A stretch of DNA of 64,000 bases from Cupriavidus necator (GTDB lineage Bacteria; Pseudomonadota; Gammaproteobacteria; Burkholderiales; Burkholderiaceae): assembly GCA_022041995.1 (NCBI GenBank), contig CP074388.1, positions 1 through 64,000 on the forward strand. The letters are read 5' to 3'. Each line of letters starts with the position of its first letter. Positions within the stretch are counted from its first letter, which is position 1. Made by a program: the position numbers and the translations under genes. The notes beneath the pieces were generated by a model, which saw only the letters and a program-made list of their open reading frames with translations, was not told the origin of the DNA and made no database searches. Below, piece by piece: positions 1-8,500 of this stretch.

Positions 1-46
1 TCTGATCGCCACCAGCGTCCGGACTCGCCGGGCTGCCAATTCTCAT
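1..46 (-). CDS. ripS: RipS-family type III effector, N-terminal start only (copy A, runs off left edge)
   Basis: The first 46 bases are the reverse complement of the start of the two complete ripS copies in this window: start codon at 44-46, then codons for M-R-I-G-S-P-A-S-P-D-A-G-G-D-Q. The upstream Shine-Dalgarno stretch GGAGAAGGGG is also kept. Only about 15 codons are visible and the gene continues outside the window. It follows effector copy A on the same strand, as in copies B and C. Identity rests on near-exact match to the other copies, so confidence is high although the piece is tiny; whether this copy is intact cannot be seen. Confidence 0.8.
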   Translation of the reverse strand, partial: MRIGSPASPDAGGDQ

Positions 47-430
47 AGCTATGCCCCTTCTCCAGTAGTTACCTGGCAGGCTGTTAAAATAGCTCCCGCC
101 GTTGTCATCGGATCGGGCGGGTAGACCGTTGAAACAAGCGGCTATGTCGGGATAGTGGAATCAGGACGAGTAAGCCCCAACTCAACCAGCCATTACGGGG
201 GGGACCATCCGGACTCTTGAGGAAACAGACGGGCGCATCTCATGCGGGCGGTGTCGATCAAGAGCGGAGATGGACAAGCAAGCTGGGATATATCGCATTG
301 GAGTGTTTGGCATCTTGCCAGCGTCAACTGACGTGACGGGCGCGACGACGAGCTGCAAGATGCATCGGTGGACGGGTCGTTTTGGCACGCAGGCAAGAAG
401 GTGTCCTGATTCTCGATAACTGAGAGTGAA
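47..430 (-). other. Leader between effector copy A and ripS copy A
   Basis: This 384-base gap is the inverted copy of the gap between the small effector and ripS in copy B. It contains the same diverged inverted repeat (GGCATCTTGC paired with GCAAGATGC near 310-366). I see no convincing gene and no hrpII box of its own, so ripS probably depends on the promoter of the upstream effector; that is inference. Confidence 0.5.
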
Positions 431-1140
431 TCACAGCAAGCCGTCACCTCGCGTGCACCGGCTCGCACCGAACTGCAACTTCAAGGCTTTGTCGTGGGTC
501 TGCACAGTGTTCAGAGACAGCCGAGCGTATTCGATGTTACTTTCAGCATCATTCGGTGAAAAATTCGACGCGCTTTACCCAGTGCTCGACGGCGCTGTAC
601 AGGCACTTCTCTTGTCGTGTTATGTTGCACAACTCAGCAAGGCGTGCGCTTGCTCTGCCGTGCCCGGGGTCTGGCAAGGGTCGCCAGTATAGGGGTCTTC
701 CTCCAAATGAAAGTTGTTCCCAACGCCGATCGTTCGCACCACCGCCGGCTGGTCAGCGTCGGCAAACATGGCAAACTCCTTCGCCATCTCTCGATCAGAT
801 GACAAGTAGTGGTGTTCGCCCGAAGCAGTCACACCAGAGCTACTGAATTCATCAGGAAATTTGCGCTTCCGCCATCTGTGGCTCCACTCCCTTTACGCTC
901 GTTCACGAAGCCATTTCTGCGAAGAGATGACACGTGTTCGCGCTTGGTTCATGCCAAAGAACGCTCTCCTGATAGACCCGTTTGGCAAATGGCCACCAGA
1001 CCATTCAAGGTCTCATTTGAATATGGTGATCGCGAAGATCCAGGCTTAGCTCTTTTCGCCTCAACGTCCGACTCATACCCATCGGAACCATAGTCGCTTG
1101 AAGCTCGCGCTCCACCACGCTTAGAAATGCAGCCGCCCAT
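431..1140 (-). pseudogene. ADP-ribosyltransferase-like myristoylated effector, copy A, frameshifted
   Basis: Starts with the same MGGCISKRGG N-terminus as copies B and C (start codon 1138-1140) but loses frame several times: an extra G after the NGLV codons (near 993), a missing base near the HGT motif region (about 949), and a missing base near 846. The segment 620-832 restores the Y-motif frame (HHYLSSDREMAKEF). Uniquely, this copy has CCTTGCC where copies B and C have CCTGCC, so reading continues through CQTPGTAEQAHALLSC before a later single-base deletion ends it. The last codons of the ancestral frame end at 431-433. It is a dead gene by sequence unless the indels are sequencing errors. 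Confidence 0.75.
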
Positions 1141-1208
1141 GACAATTGAATACCTAGTGAATTTCCTCGACTGTACGGACCTACAGCGTCAACGTCGCTC
1201 GATCACCG

Positions 1209-1231
1209 CGAAAAAATTGCGCTGGCGCGAA
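1209..1231 (-). promoter_or_regulatory. Degenerate hrpII box (TTCG-N15-TTCG)
   Basis: Upstream of effector copy A on the minus strand. The two TTCG half-sites are present but spaced by 15 instead of 16 bases because of one lost base relative to copy C. HrpB-dependent boxes in Ralstonia are described as TTCG-N16-TTCG, so this one may be impaired. Confidence 0.65.
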
Positions 1232-1448
1232 ACGGATCAATGCCGTTTCATGCGGGAATGCGACGGTTCGAGAGCTAAGTCGAAAGTGGTGTACGGGCGG
1301 GGAATTTGAGGCGCGGAGTAGAGGGCGGTGGCTTTCCGCTGAGAACTGATTGTCGAGATCGGAAACCAGCACACAAGAAAACTCCACCATGAGCAAGGAT
1401 AAATGTAAGGAAGCAGTCGGTCTATCGGCGTGGTTCAAAAGCCGGCTT

Positions 1449-2547
1449 TGGGTATCCATTTAACCGGAGTCCACACGCCTCCATGGCCGATTCTGCCGGG
1501 GGCGATCGAGACTGGGAGGATGTCCACGCTTCTTGGGGTGGCGTCGGACGCACGGCTTAGGACTCTTTTTGCGCGTCAGGTCTTGGTAGCGCACGGGGTC
1601 ATGAGCAACAGCCAGTTCCAAGATCCGGTAAAACAACAGCCCGCGCGGCTACGCGAACGTCGGCGGTTGAAGCGGAACACGAATTCGTTTGAGAAGCTGG
1701 GCAAGTGCGCAGCGTCCACCGCTCCTTGGGGTCCCGAGCAGCCAGCGCTTTAGGGACGCAATTCGATGTACGCCCGGCAAGAGCGCGCCCGGTCTTCCCC
1801 TCGCGCGCGGGCTGCCCGCTGGCTGCGACGCTCATGGATGTAGCCCTTCTGCTCCAACCCCCGGTAGGGCGGCCAACCATCGGTGACCACTGTTGCCCCG
1901 GGTTCCACGTTGGCTAACACGAATGCCTGCAGTGAATCGACGAGGCGTCTGCAATGGGTGCCATACGGCAGCGCCCGAATCCGCTGGGCTGCAAGAGTTC
2001 GACCGCAATACAGGTCAGCACCTTCTTACCTTGACGCGCGTCCTCCGACCAACCCCGGCTCAATGCCACCGATGTAAGTTTCATCTACCTCTACCCTTCG
2101 CGCAGGCGTTCCCGATCGGGACGTACCAACGCTGATCGCAGCCGATGCAGCATAGCCAGGCTGTCTGATAGGAACCGATCTGCAAAGAGCGCTTCAGACT
2201 CAGGGCCGAGATTCCGTCCTTGCCGCTGGCGAAGTTCCAGCAAGCAGCGAACCAAACTGTGAGTGGCGTACGGGTTCGATCGAAGATGGTCCCCGCTGTC
2301 ACGGATGTCCTGTTGTCACAGTGCGTGCACATGTATCGCCCGTCTCCGAGTCGCCATCCGCCAGCTTGGCCGCAAGCCGGACAGACGAATCCGGTCGGCC
2401 AGCGCAGCCATTCCAGGTAATCCAGGCAGTCAGCATCGGACTGAAACCATGTCTGGAATTCACCGAAGGAACGAGGGTAGTCAATGTCTGCGGTTGGAAG
2501 CTCCATGCTCGAAGTATGGAATAGCTCCGGTTAAATGGATACCCCAG
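1449..2547 (-). mobile_element. IS1595-family element nested in the ISNCY-like element
   Basis: Terminal inverted repeats GGGTATCCATTTAACCGGAG (1450-1469) and its reverse complement (2525-2544). An 8-base target duplication GCCGGCTT flanks it, recognisable because the uninterrupted target exists in the second copy of the host element near 40108. About 1.1 kb long. Confidence 0.85.
1560..2506 (-). pseudogene. IS1595-family transposase, frameshifted
   Basis: The N-terminal 130 or so codons (2506 downward) are open and show a zinc-ribbon: CPACG then, after about 16 residues, CTHC, the usual start of IS1595/ISXO2-like transposases. The rest is spread over other frames; for example VTDGWPPYRGLEQKGYIHER can be read around 1840-1890 and an EFVFRFNRR-like signature near 1670. 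At least two frameshifts separate them, so this copy should not make a working DDE transposase. Confidence 0.75.
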
Positions 2548-2654
2548 AGCCGGCTTTTTTGCGTTAAACGGACGAGCTGAACCGTCCTGCATAAAAATGC
2601 AGAATTGGTAAGGAATGCGATGCAAACTGGAGGCCTGCAACGACCTCCCCGGCA

Positions 2655-4132
2655 TCAGATCTGCCGGGGTTGAAGCGGGCCGAGTCCGAGCAGCGTCAGC
2701 CAGTGCGAATGTGCTTCCCCGGTCATCGCTTCGCGCGGACTTTTGCCGACCCGCGCGCTGCAACGGCTGCGTGTGAAGCGACGATGATTGACGAAGAATT
2801 CAGCAGCTCCAGCCAGGCGCGACCGCCGCCCAGATGGTGCCGCAGCGTCAGGCAGTTGCGCAGGCGCGAGTTCAGGTTCTCCACCAGGGAACTGCTACGC
2901 GGAGTGTCGTGCAGCGCCTGCGAAACCGCAGTCCAGACTTCGTGGAACCGGCGGCCGATGGCCGCATGCAGCCGGTTCCATGCCTGCCAGAATGCGACGG
3001 AGGTTTCCGGCTTGCGGTGCAACAGGCACGTTGCCCGTACGAGATGCCCGGCGACGGCAGTATCGCTTGCGATGGCGTCGAGCTTCTGGTCCAGCACGCC
3101 GGCGAAGGCGAGCAGATCGTTGCGCTGGTTTTGCAGGGCCACGCGCATCGTGCCGATGCGTGAGGGATCTTCAGGTTCACGCTGACGAAGTTGCTCGACG
3201 ATAAAGTCGAACAGCTCCTGGCGGGTCGGCAGATCGGGCCCGGCCAGCGACAGGACATCGCGCTCCAGCCACAGGGCAAGTGTGCGAAGGTCGTCCGCGC
3301 GCTGATGTGCCCGCGCCTCGAGCGGGCGAAGTTCGTCAAGCCGGTCAATCAGGAGGCTGTCCTGGCAGCGCCGGCGGGGATTGGCCAGTCGCGCTTCGAG
3401 GGCTTTGCGTTCAGTGCGTACGCCGCTGGCCAGACGTGTCCAGATGTTGGCCAGGGTTTCGAACTGCTGGCAGATATGGAAAACATCGCCGTGACAGGGG
3501 TATCGGGCCATGCGAGCTTCTGGCCTGCGCGCAGACCCGTGCCGGCGTCGGCAACAGTAAAGTCGGGATGCAGTCCCTGCCTCTGCAGGTCCAGCAGATG
3601 GATGGCCCAGGTATCGCCATCACGGTGGTCTTCGTCAGCCAGCAGATAGCAGTAGGTGGAAGCCGCATCGATGCCGGTAAGAACCGGCCGGGTCCCCTGA
3701 AAGATCTCGTCGTGCAGTCCCACCCGGATGGCCGACAGGTCGATGCTGTTGTTGATGGCCATCGCCCGCTGCGCGGCACGCTGGTGAACATTGTGCACGG
3801 TGCCCAGGCTGATGGACACGCCCAGCAGGTCGCTCATGAATTCGATGACGCCGCGCATCGAGGCGTGGCCGATCATCGTCAGTGCGAGGATGACCTGCTC
3901 CAGCCATCGTCGGGTCACCGGCAGCGAGAACAGGACCTTGTCGGCGTCTCGAAAAGGCTTCATCCAGCGCGGCGCTCGCCTTGCGCATCTGGCGATAGAC
4001 GAGTGGACGGCTGACACCGTGGCGGGCGGCCACGGCGCTGACGGGTTCAGCGCCCGCCAGGGCGCGAACGGCCATCATCTTGCGGTCGCAGCCAGCCGGT
4101 TTTACGGAAACAGGGCAGACGGATGAAGTCAT
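2655..4132 (-). pseudogene. ISNCY-like transposase, copy 1, frameshifted and internally deleted
   Basis: Near-identical to the intact 499-residue transposase at 38511-40007. It differs by a deletion of about 20 bases near 3945 (the segment encoding TTQIDED is lost) and a missing C in a C-run near 3497, each shifting frame. The three readable segments cover N-terminal helix-turn-helix, central catalytic part and C-terminal ENLNSRLRN part. The intact copy elsewhere could still act on this element. Confidence 0.85.
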
Positions 4133-4400
4133 GGGGACGCCGAAATTAAAGTGGGCCACATTATCCCGCACTTTCATTTCTGCCCTGCCTGTGTAACGCC
4201 GGGATGGAACCACGCCCGCAATCGGGCGCGTTCATATACAACCAGTTGCTCTCGCTGCGTAGCGGGAGTCGTCCATCACATCACAACCAGCTCGGGATGC
4301 GGCGCGGCTTTTACACATTGAACCGTAGGATCGACGTGCCGTTTCAGCACCGTTGTGCATCCGAACCGTCGCATTCCCGCATGAAACGGCATTGATCCGT

Positions 4401-4424
4401 TTCGCGTCAGCGCACATTTTTTCG
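4401..4424 (+). promoter_or_regulatory. hrpII box (TTCG-N16-TTCG) of effector copy B
   Basis: Perfect half-sites at 4401-4404 and 4421-4424 with exactly 16 bases between. A TACAGT -10-like hexamer lies at 4458-4463, 33 bases downstream, and the MGGCIS start codon at 4495. This is the spacing expected for HrpB-activated type III effector promoters in Ralstonia. The same box occurs in copy C. Confidence 0.9.
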
Positions 4425-4494
4425 CGGTGATCGAGCGACGTTGACGCTGTATGTCCGTACAGTCGAGGAAATTCACTACTGGTATTCAATTGTC

Positions 4495-5001
4495 ATGGGC
4501 GGCTGCATTTCTAAGCGTGGTGGAGCGCGAGCTTCAAGCGACTATGGTTCCGATGGGTATGAGTCGGACGTTGAGGCGAAAAGAGCTAAGCCTGGATCTT
4601 CGCGATCACCATATTCAAATGAGACCTTGAATGGACTGGTGCCATTTGCCAAACGGGTCTATCAGGAGAGCGTTCTTTGGCATGGAACCAAGCGCGAACA
4701 CGTGTCATCTCTTCGCAGAAATGGCTTCGTGAACGAGCGTAAAGGGAGTGGAGCCACAGATGGCGGAAGCGCAAATTTCCTGATGAATTTCAGTAGCTCT
4801 GGTGTGACTGCTTCGGGCGAACACCACTACTTGTCATCTGATCGAGAGATGGCGAAGGAGTTTGCCATGTTTGCCGACGCTGACCAGCCGGCGGTGGTGC
4901 GAACGATCGGCGTTGGGAACAACTTTCATTTGGAGGAAGACCCCTATACTGGCGACCCTGCCAGACCCCGGGCACGGCAGAGCAAGCGCACGCCTTGCTG
5001 A
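4495..5001 (+). CDS. Putative type III effector, ADP-ribosyltransferase-like, myristoylation motif (copy B)
   Basis: A 168-residue frame beginning MGGCISKRGG: Gly2 fits N-myristoylation and Cys4 palmitoylation, pointing to the host plasma membrane after type III secretion. An N-terminal Ser/Gly-rich stretch is followed by LWHGTK (His63) and HHYLSSDREMAKEF (Tyr112), resembling the H and Y motifs of H-Y-E ADP-ribosyltransferases; EE at 148-149 or a later Glu could complete the triad. A hrpII box lies 94 bases upstream. The frame ends early (RARQSKRTPC): a -1 shift at about 4958 would join it to an open frame running to 5204 (HALLSCCNITRQEKCLYS and on), giving about 236 residues. So this may be a truncated form. 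It recalls Xanthomonas XopAI-type effectors, from memory only. The ATG at 4495 is preferred over an upstream TTG because of the motif. Confidence 0.8.
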   Translation: MGGCISKRGGARASSDYGSDGYESDVEAKRAKPGSSRSPYSNETLNGLVPFAKRVYQESVLWHGTKREHVSSLRRNGFVNERKGSGATDGGSANFLMNFSSSGVTASGEHHYLSSDREMAKEFAMFADADQPAVVRTIGVGNNFHLEEDPYTGDPARPRARQSKRTPC

Positions 5002-5204
5002 GTTGTTGCAACATAACACGACAAGAGAAGTGCCTGTACAGCGCCGTCGAGGCACTGGTAAAGCGGTCGAATTTTTCACCGAATGATGCTGAAAGTAACA
5101 TCGAATACGCTCGGCTGTCTCTGAACACTGTGCAGACCCACGACAAAGCCTTGAAGTTGCAGTTCGGTGCGAGCCGGTGCACGCGAGGTGACGGCTTGCT
5201 GTGA
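5002..5204 (+). pseudogene. Out-of-frame C-terminal part of effector copy B
   Basis: From 4959 the second reading frame is open without stops to TGA at 5202-5204 and encodes QAHALLSCCN, EKCLYSAVEALVKRSNF, SNIEYARLSLNTVQTHDKAL and a final RGDGLL. Copy A keeps the extra T that would fuse this to the HGT/Y-motif half, so it is very probably the original C-terminus. Confidence 0.7.
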
Positions 5205-5269
5205 TTCACCCTCAGGTTATCGAGAATCAGGACACCTTCTTGCCTGCGTGCCAAAACGACGTCCACCGA

Positions 5270-5323
5270 TGGCATCTTGCAGCGTCGTCGCGACGCCCTC
5301 AGTATGACGCTGGCAAGATGCCA
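5270..5323. repeat. Long inverted repeat between effector and ripS (copy B)
   Basis: A 17-base arm TGGCATCTTGCAGCGTC pairs with GACGCTGGCAAGATGCCA (one bulged G), loop about 19 bases. No T-run follows, so it is not a classical terminator; it could be an attenuator, mRNA stabiliser or protein site within an effector-ripS transcript. All three copies keep it. Confidence 0.7.
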
Positions 5324-5580
5324 AACACTCCAATGCGATATCCCAGCTGTGCTTGTCCATCTCCGCTCTTGATCGACACCGCCAGCATGAGATGCGCCCG
5401 TCTTGTTTCCTCAAGAGTCCGGATTGTCCCCCGTAATGGCTGTTGAGTTGGGGCTTACTCGTCCTGATTCCACTATCCCGACATAGCCGCTTGTTTCAAC
5501 GGTCTACCCGCCCGATCCGATGACAACGGCGGAGCTATTTTAACAGCCTGCCAGGTAACTACTGGAGAAGGGGCATAGCT

Positions 5581-8500
5581 ATGAGAATTGGCAGCCCGGC
5601 GAGTCCGGACGCTGGTGGCAATCAGAAGATTGACGAGGCTGCACCCGGACAGTCCCCGACTTCGCGGCCCGAACCTGCGTCCCGGAGGACAGACACGGTC
5701 CTTGACACGTTGCCGCGGCGGGAAGACCTGGCAGCGCGTCGCCAGCAGCGCAGGATGCAGCCTTATTCCGGACCTCAACGGCAAAGGGCATTCGCTTCAC
5801 GGCCACAGGGGGACGAGGATACTGCCGGACATCCGTTGCGCGCTTTGCCGAGTAGCGGGAGGCCTGTGTCAGACCGAGCAGCGGACGATGCACCCCGCAG
5901 GGCCCAGTCGTCGTGGCCGCCCAGCACGCGCAACCTGCCGGACCAGCAGCTGCGGTCAACCCTTGCTGCAAGCGGGATGGAGAGGTATCAGATCGCCGCG
6001 GCGGCGCCATCGCGCAAGCGACCGGCCCGCGATGCGATTGAAGCGCTGGATGAAAGGCACCACTCGAGGATGCGCATCGAGCCGAGCGAACCACAGCGCC
6101 GCAGCCGGAATCTGGGGAGAGTCCTGACGTATCCTGAACACGAGTTCGGCCGGCAGCTCAGGAACCAACGGTATGCGCAGCAGCAAGTGCTTTCCGGCAA
6201 CGCGAAGGATGCCGATTTCCCTGAACTTGCCATCCGGATGGCAAGGGAGAACGTGCTGGCACAGCGCAACGGCTACGGGCAGGCACTGGTCTTTCTGCGC
6301 CCAGACTATGCCGGCGACAACCTGCACTTCCTGGACTTGTATTTGCAGAAACTGCAGGTCAGGAACAAGGTCAGGAACATACCGCCTGCGCGGGCCAACG
6401 ACGTTCGCGAGGCGGTTGAACTGGCGGCGCACTATCTTGTGGACACCGACTGGTGCCGGGGCGCGCCGGCTGCAAGCTATGTGCATCTTGCCAACAAGCT
6501 TAGCAAGCATGCCGACAGCGAGATCTGCCGGCTAGCGCTGCGAAGCATCGCGACCGAACTGCTGAGGCCGGGCGCGCTGCACAGGCTGAACGGACGGCAA
6601 GCCGCCATGCTGTGCAATGCGCTGTCCAAGGCGCCGGAGCGCCCGGCGTGCTGCGATGCGGTGTCCGGTCTTGTCAGGCATCTTCGATCGCATGGTCTGA
6701 TCCCGGGGCTGAACGCACAGGATATGTCAAATCTGCTCAATGCCCTGAGCAAGTGGTCGGACGATGGCAGGGTCGGGAGAACGCACTGGAGCTGGCCAGG
6801 CGCGTTGCGGCAGACGCGCCGCTGCGCGAGTCGATGAATGCGCTGGGGGTGGCCATCACGGTCAACGCTCTCTCGAAGTGGCCTGACGAAGCCGATGCGC
6901 GTCAGGCGGCGCTGCGGCTGGCCGAACGCGTGACATCGGACGCAAAGCTGCGCCAGCGGATGGACGGGCAGCATGTTGCCAACGCGCTCAATGCATTCTC
7001 AAAGTGGCCGGCGTCGCATCGGGCCAGCGAGGCGGTACGGTGCCTGGCCCGGCGCCTCACATCGGAACCCCAGCTGTGCCAGTCGATGGAGGCGAAACAT
7101 GTGTCCAATGCCCTGAACGCGCTCTCGAAGTGGCCGGACGCGGACGAGGCCAGCGCCGCGGCGCTGGCGCTTGCCGATCATCTGACCTCGGAGGCTGAGG
7201 GCGATGCGCGGCTGCGCGAGTCGATGGATGCGCGAGAGGTGACCAACGCGCTCAATGCGCTTTCGAAGTGGCCGGACCAGGCCAAGGCCCGCGACGCCGC
7301 GCTGCGGCTGGCCGAGCGCGTTAGCTCGGAACCCAGCTGTGCCAGTCGATGGACGCGCAGGCAGTGGCCAACGCCCTGAACGCGTTTTCGAAGTGGCCGG
7401 ACGCGGACGAGGCAAGCGCCGCGGCGCTGGCGCTTGCCGATCGTCTGACCTCGGAGGCTGAGGGCAATGCGCGGCTGCGCGAGTCGATGGATGCGCGGGA
7501 GGTGACCAACGCGCTCAATGCGCTTTCGAAGTGGCCGGACAAGGAAGAGGCTCGCGAGGCGGCGCTGCGGCTGGCCGAGCGCGTTAGCTCGGAACCCCAG
7601 CTGTGCCAGTCGATGGAGGCGAAACATGTGGCCAACGCCCTGAACGCGTTTTCGAAGTGGCCGGACGCGGACGAGGCAAGCGCCGCGGCGCTGGCGCTTG
7701 CCGATCGTCTGACCTCGGAGGCTGAGGGCAATGCGCGGCTGCGCCAGTCGATGGATGCGCGGGAGGTGGCCACCGCGCTCAATGCGCTTTCGAAGTGGCC
7801 GGACAAGGAAGAGGCTCGTAAGGCGGCGCTGCGGCTGGCCGAGCGCGTTAGCTCGGAACCCCAGCTGTGCCAGTCGATGGAGGCGAAACATGTGGCCAAC
7901 GCCCTGAACGCGCTTTCGAAGTGGCCGGACGCGGACGAGGCTCGTAAGGCGGCGCTGCGGCTGGCCGAGCGCGTTAGCTCGGAACCCCAGCTGTGCCAGT
8001 CGATGGAGGCGAAACATGTGGCCAACGCCCTGAACGCGCTTTCGAAGTGGCCGGACGCGGACGAGGCAAGCGCCGCGGCGCTGGCGCTTGCCGATCGTCT
8101 GACCTCGGAGGCTGAGGGCGATGCGCGGCTGCGCCAGTCGATGGCGCGCGGGCCGTGGCCAGCACCCTCCACGCACTGTCCCGATGGCCGCAAGAAAGCG
8201 GCCTGCATGAAGCGGCGTGGTGTCTGGCGGCACGCCTGGGCTGGGCTCCGCTCGAGTGGAGCGCGTTCGAATTCAGCCAGACCGGCCAGATTGCCAACGC
8301 GCTGGCGCGGCTCGGCCGGGACGAAGACGGGAACGCCGTTCTCGCACGCGATGTACTGATGGGGGTAGCGGTGCACCTGGAGCTGTACCCGGAACGCTTC
8401 GACAGCGCCGAGGGCCGCCACGTGGGTATGCTGCTCAAGGCTTTCGCCCAGCTGCGGATGCACGACGCGCTGCGGCTGCTCGCAACGCCGGCGCTGGAGC

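Larger units (their letters stand above)
1427..4216 (-). mobile_element. ISNCY-like element, copy 1, interrupted by an IS1595 element
   Basis: Ends carry GGCGTGGTTCA inverted repeats, as in the intact copy at 38428-40127. Removing the nested IS1595-type element leaves about 1.69 kb, matching the intact copy (1.70 kb). It lies between effector copies A and B. The family assignment (ISNCY-like) is from the look of the roughly 500-residue transposase and is uncertain; the element boundaries are seen directly by comparing copies. Confidence 0.75.

Noticed and set aside
6760..8160. Regular direct repeats considered as CRISPR or minisatellite
   Set aside because: Units are 126 or 135 bases, in coding phase, and encode SKWP repeats; no spacers.
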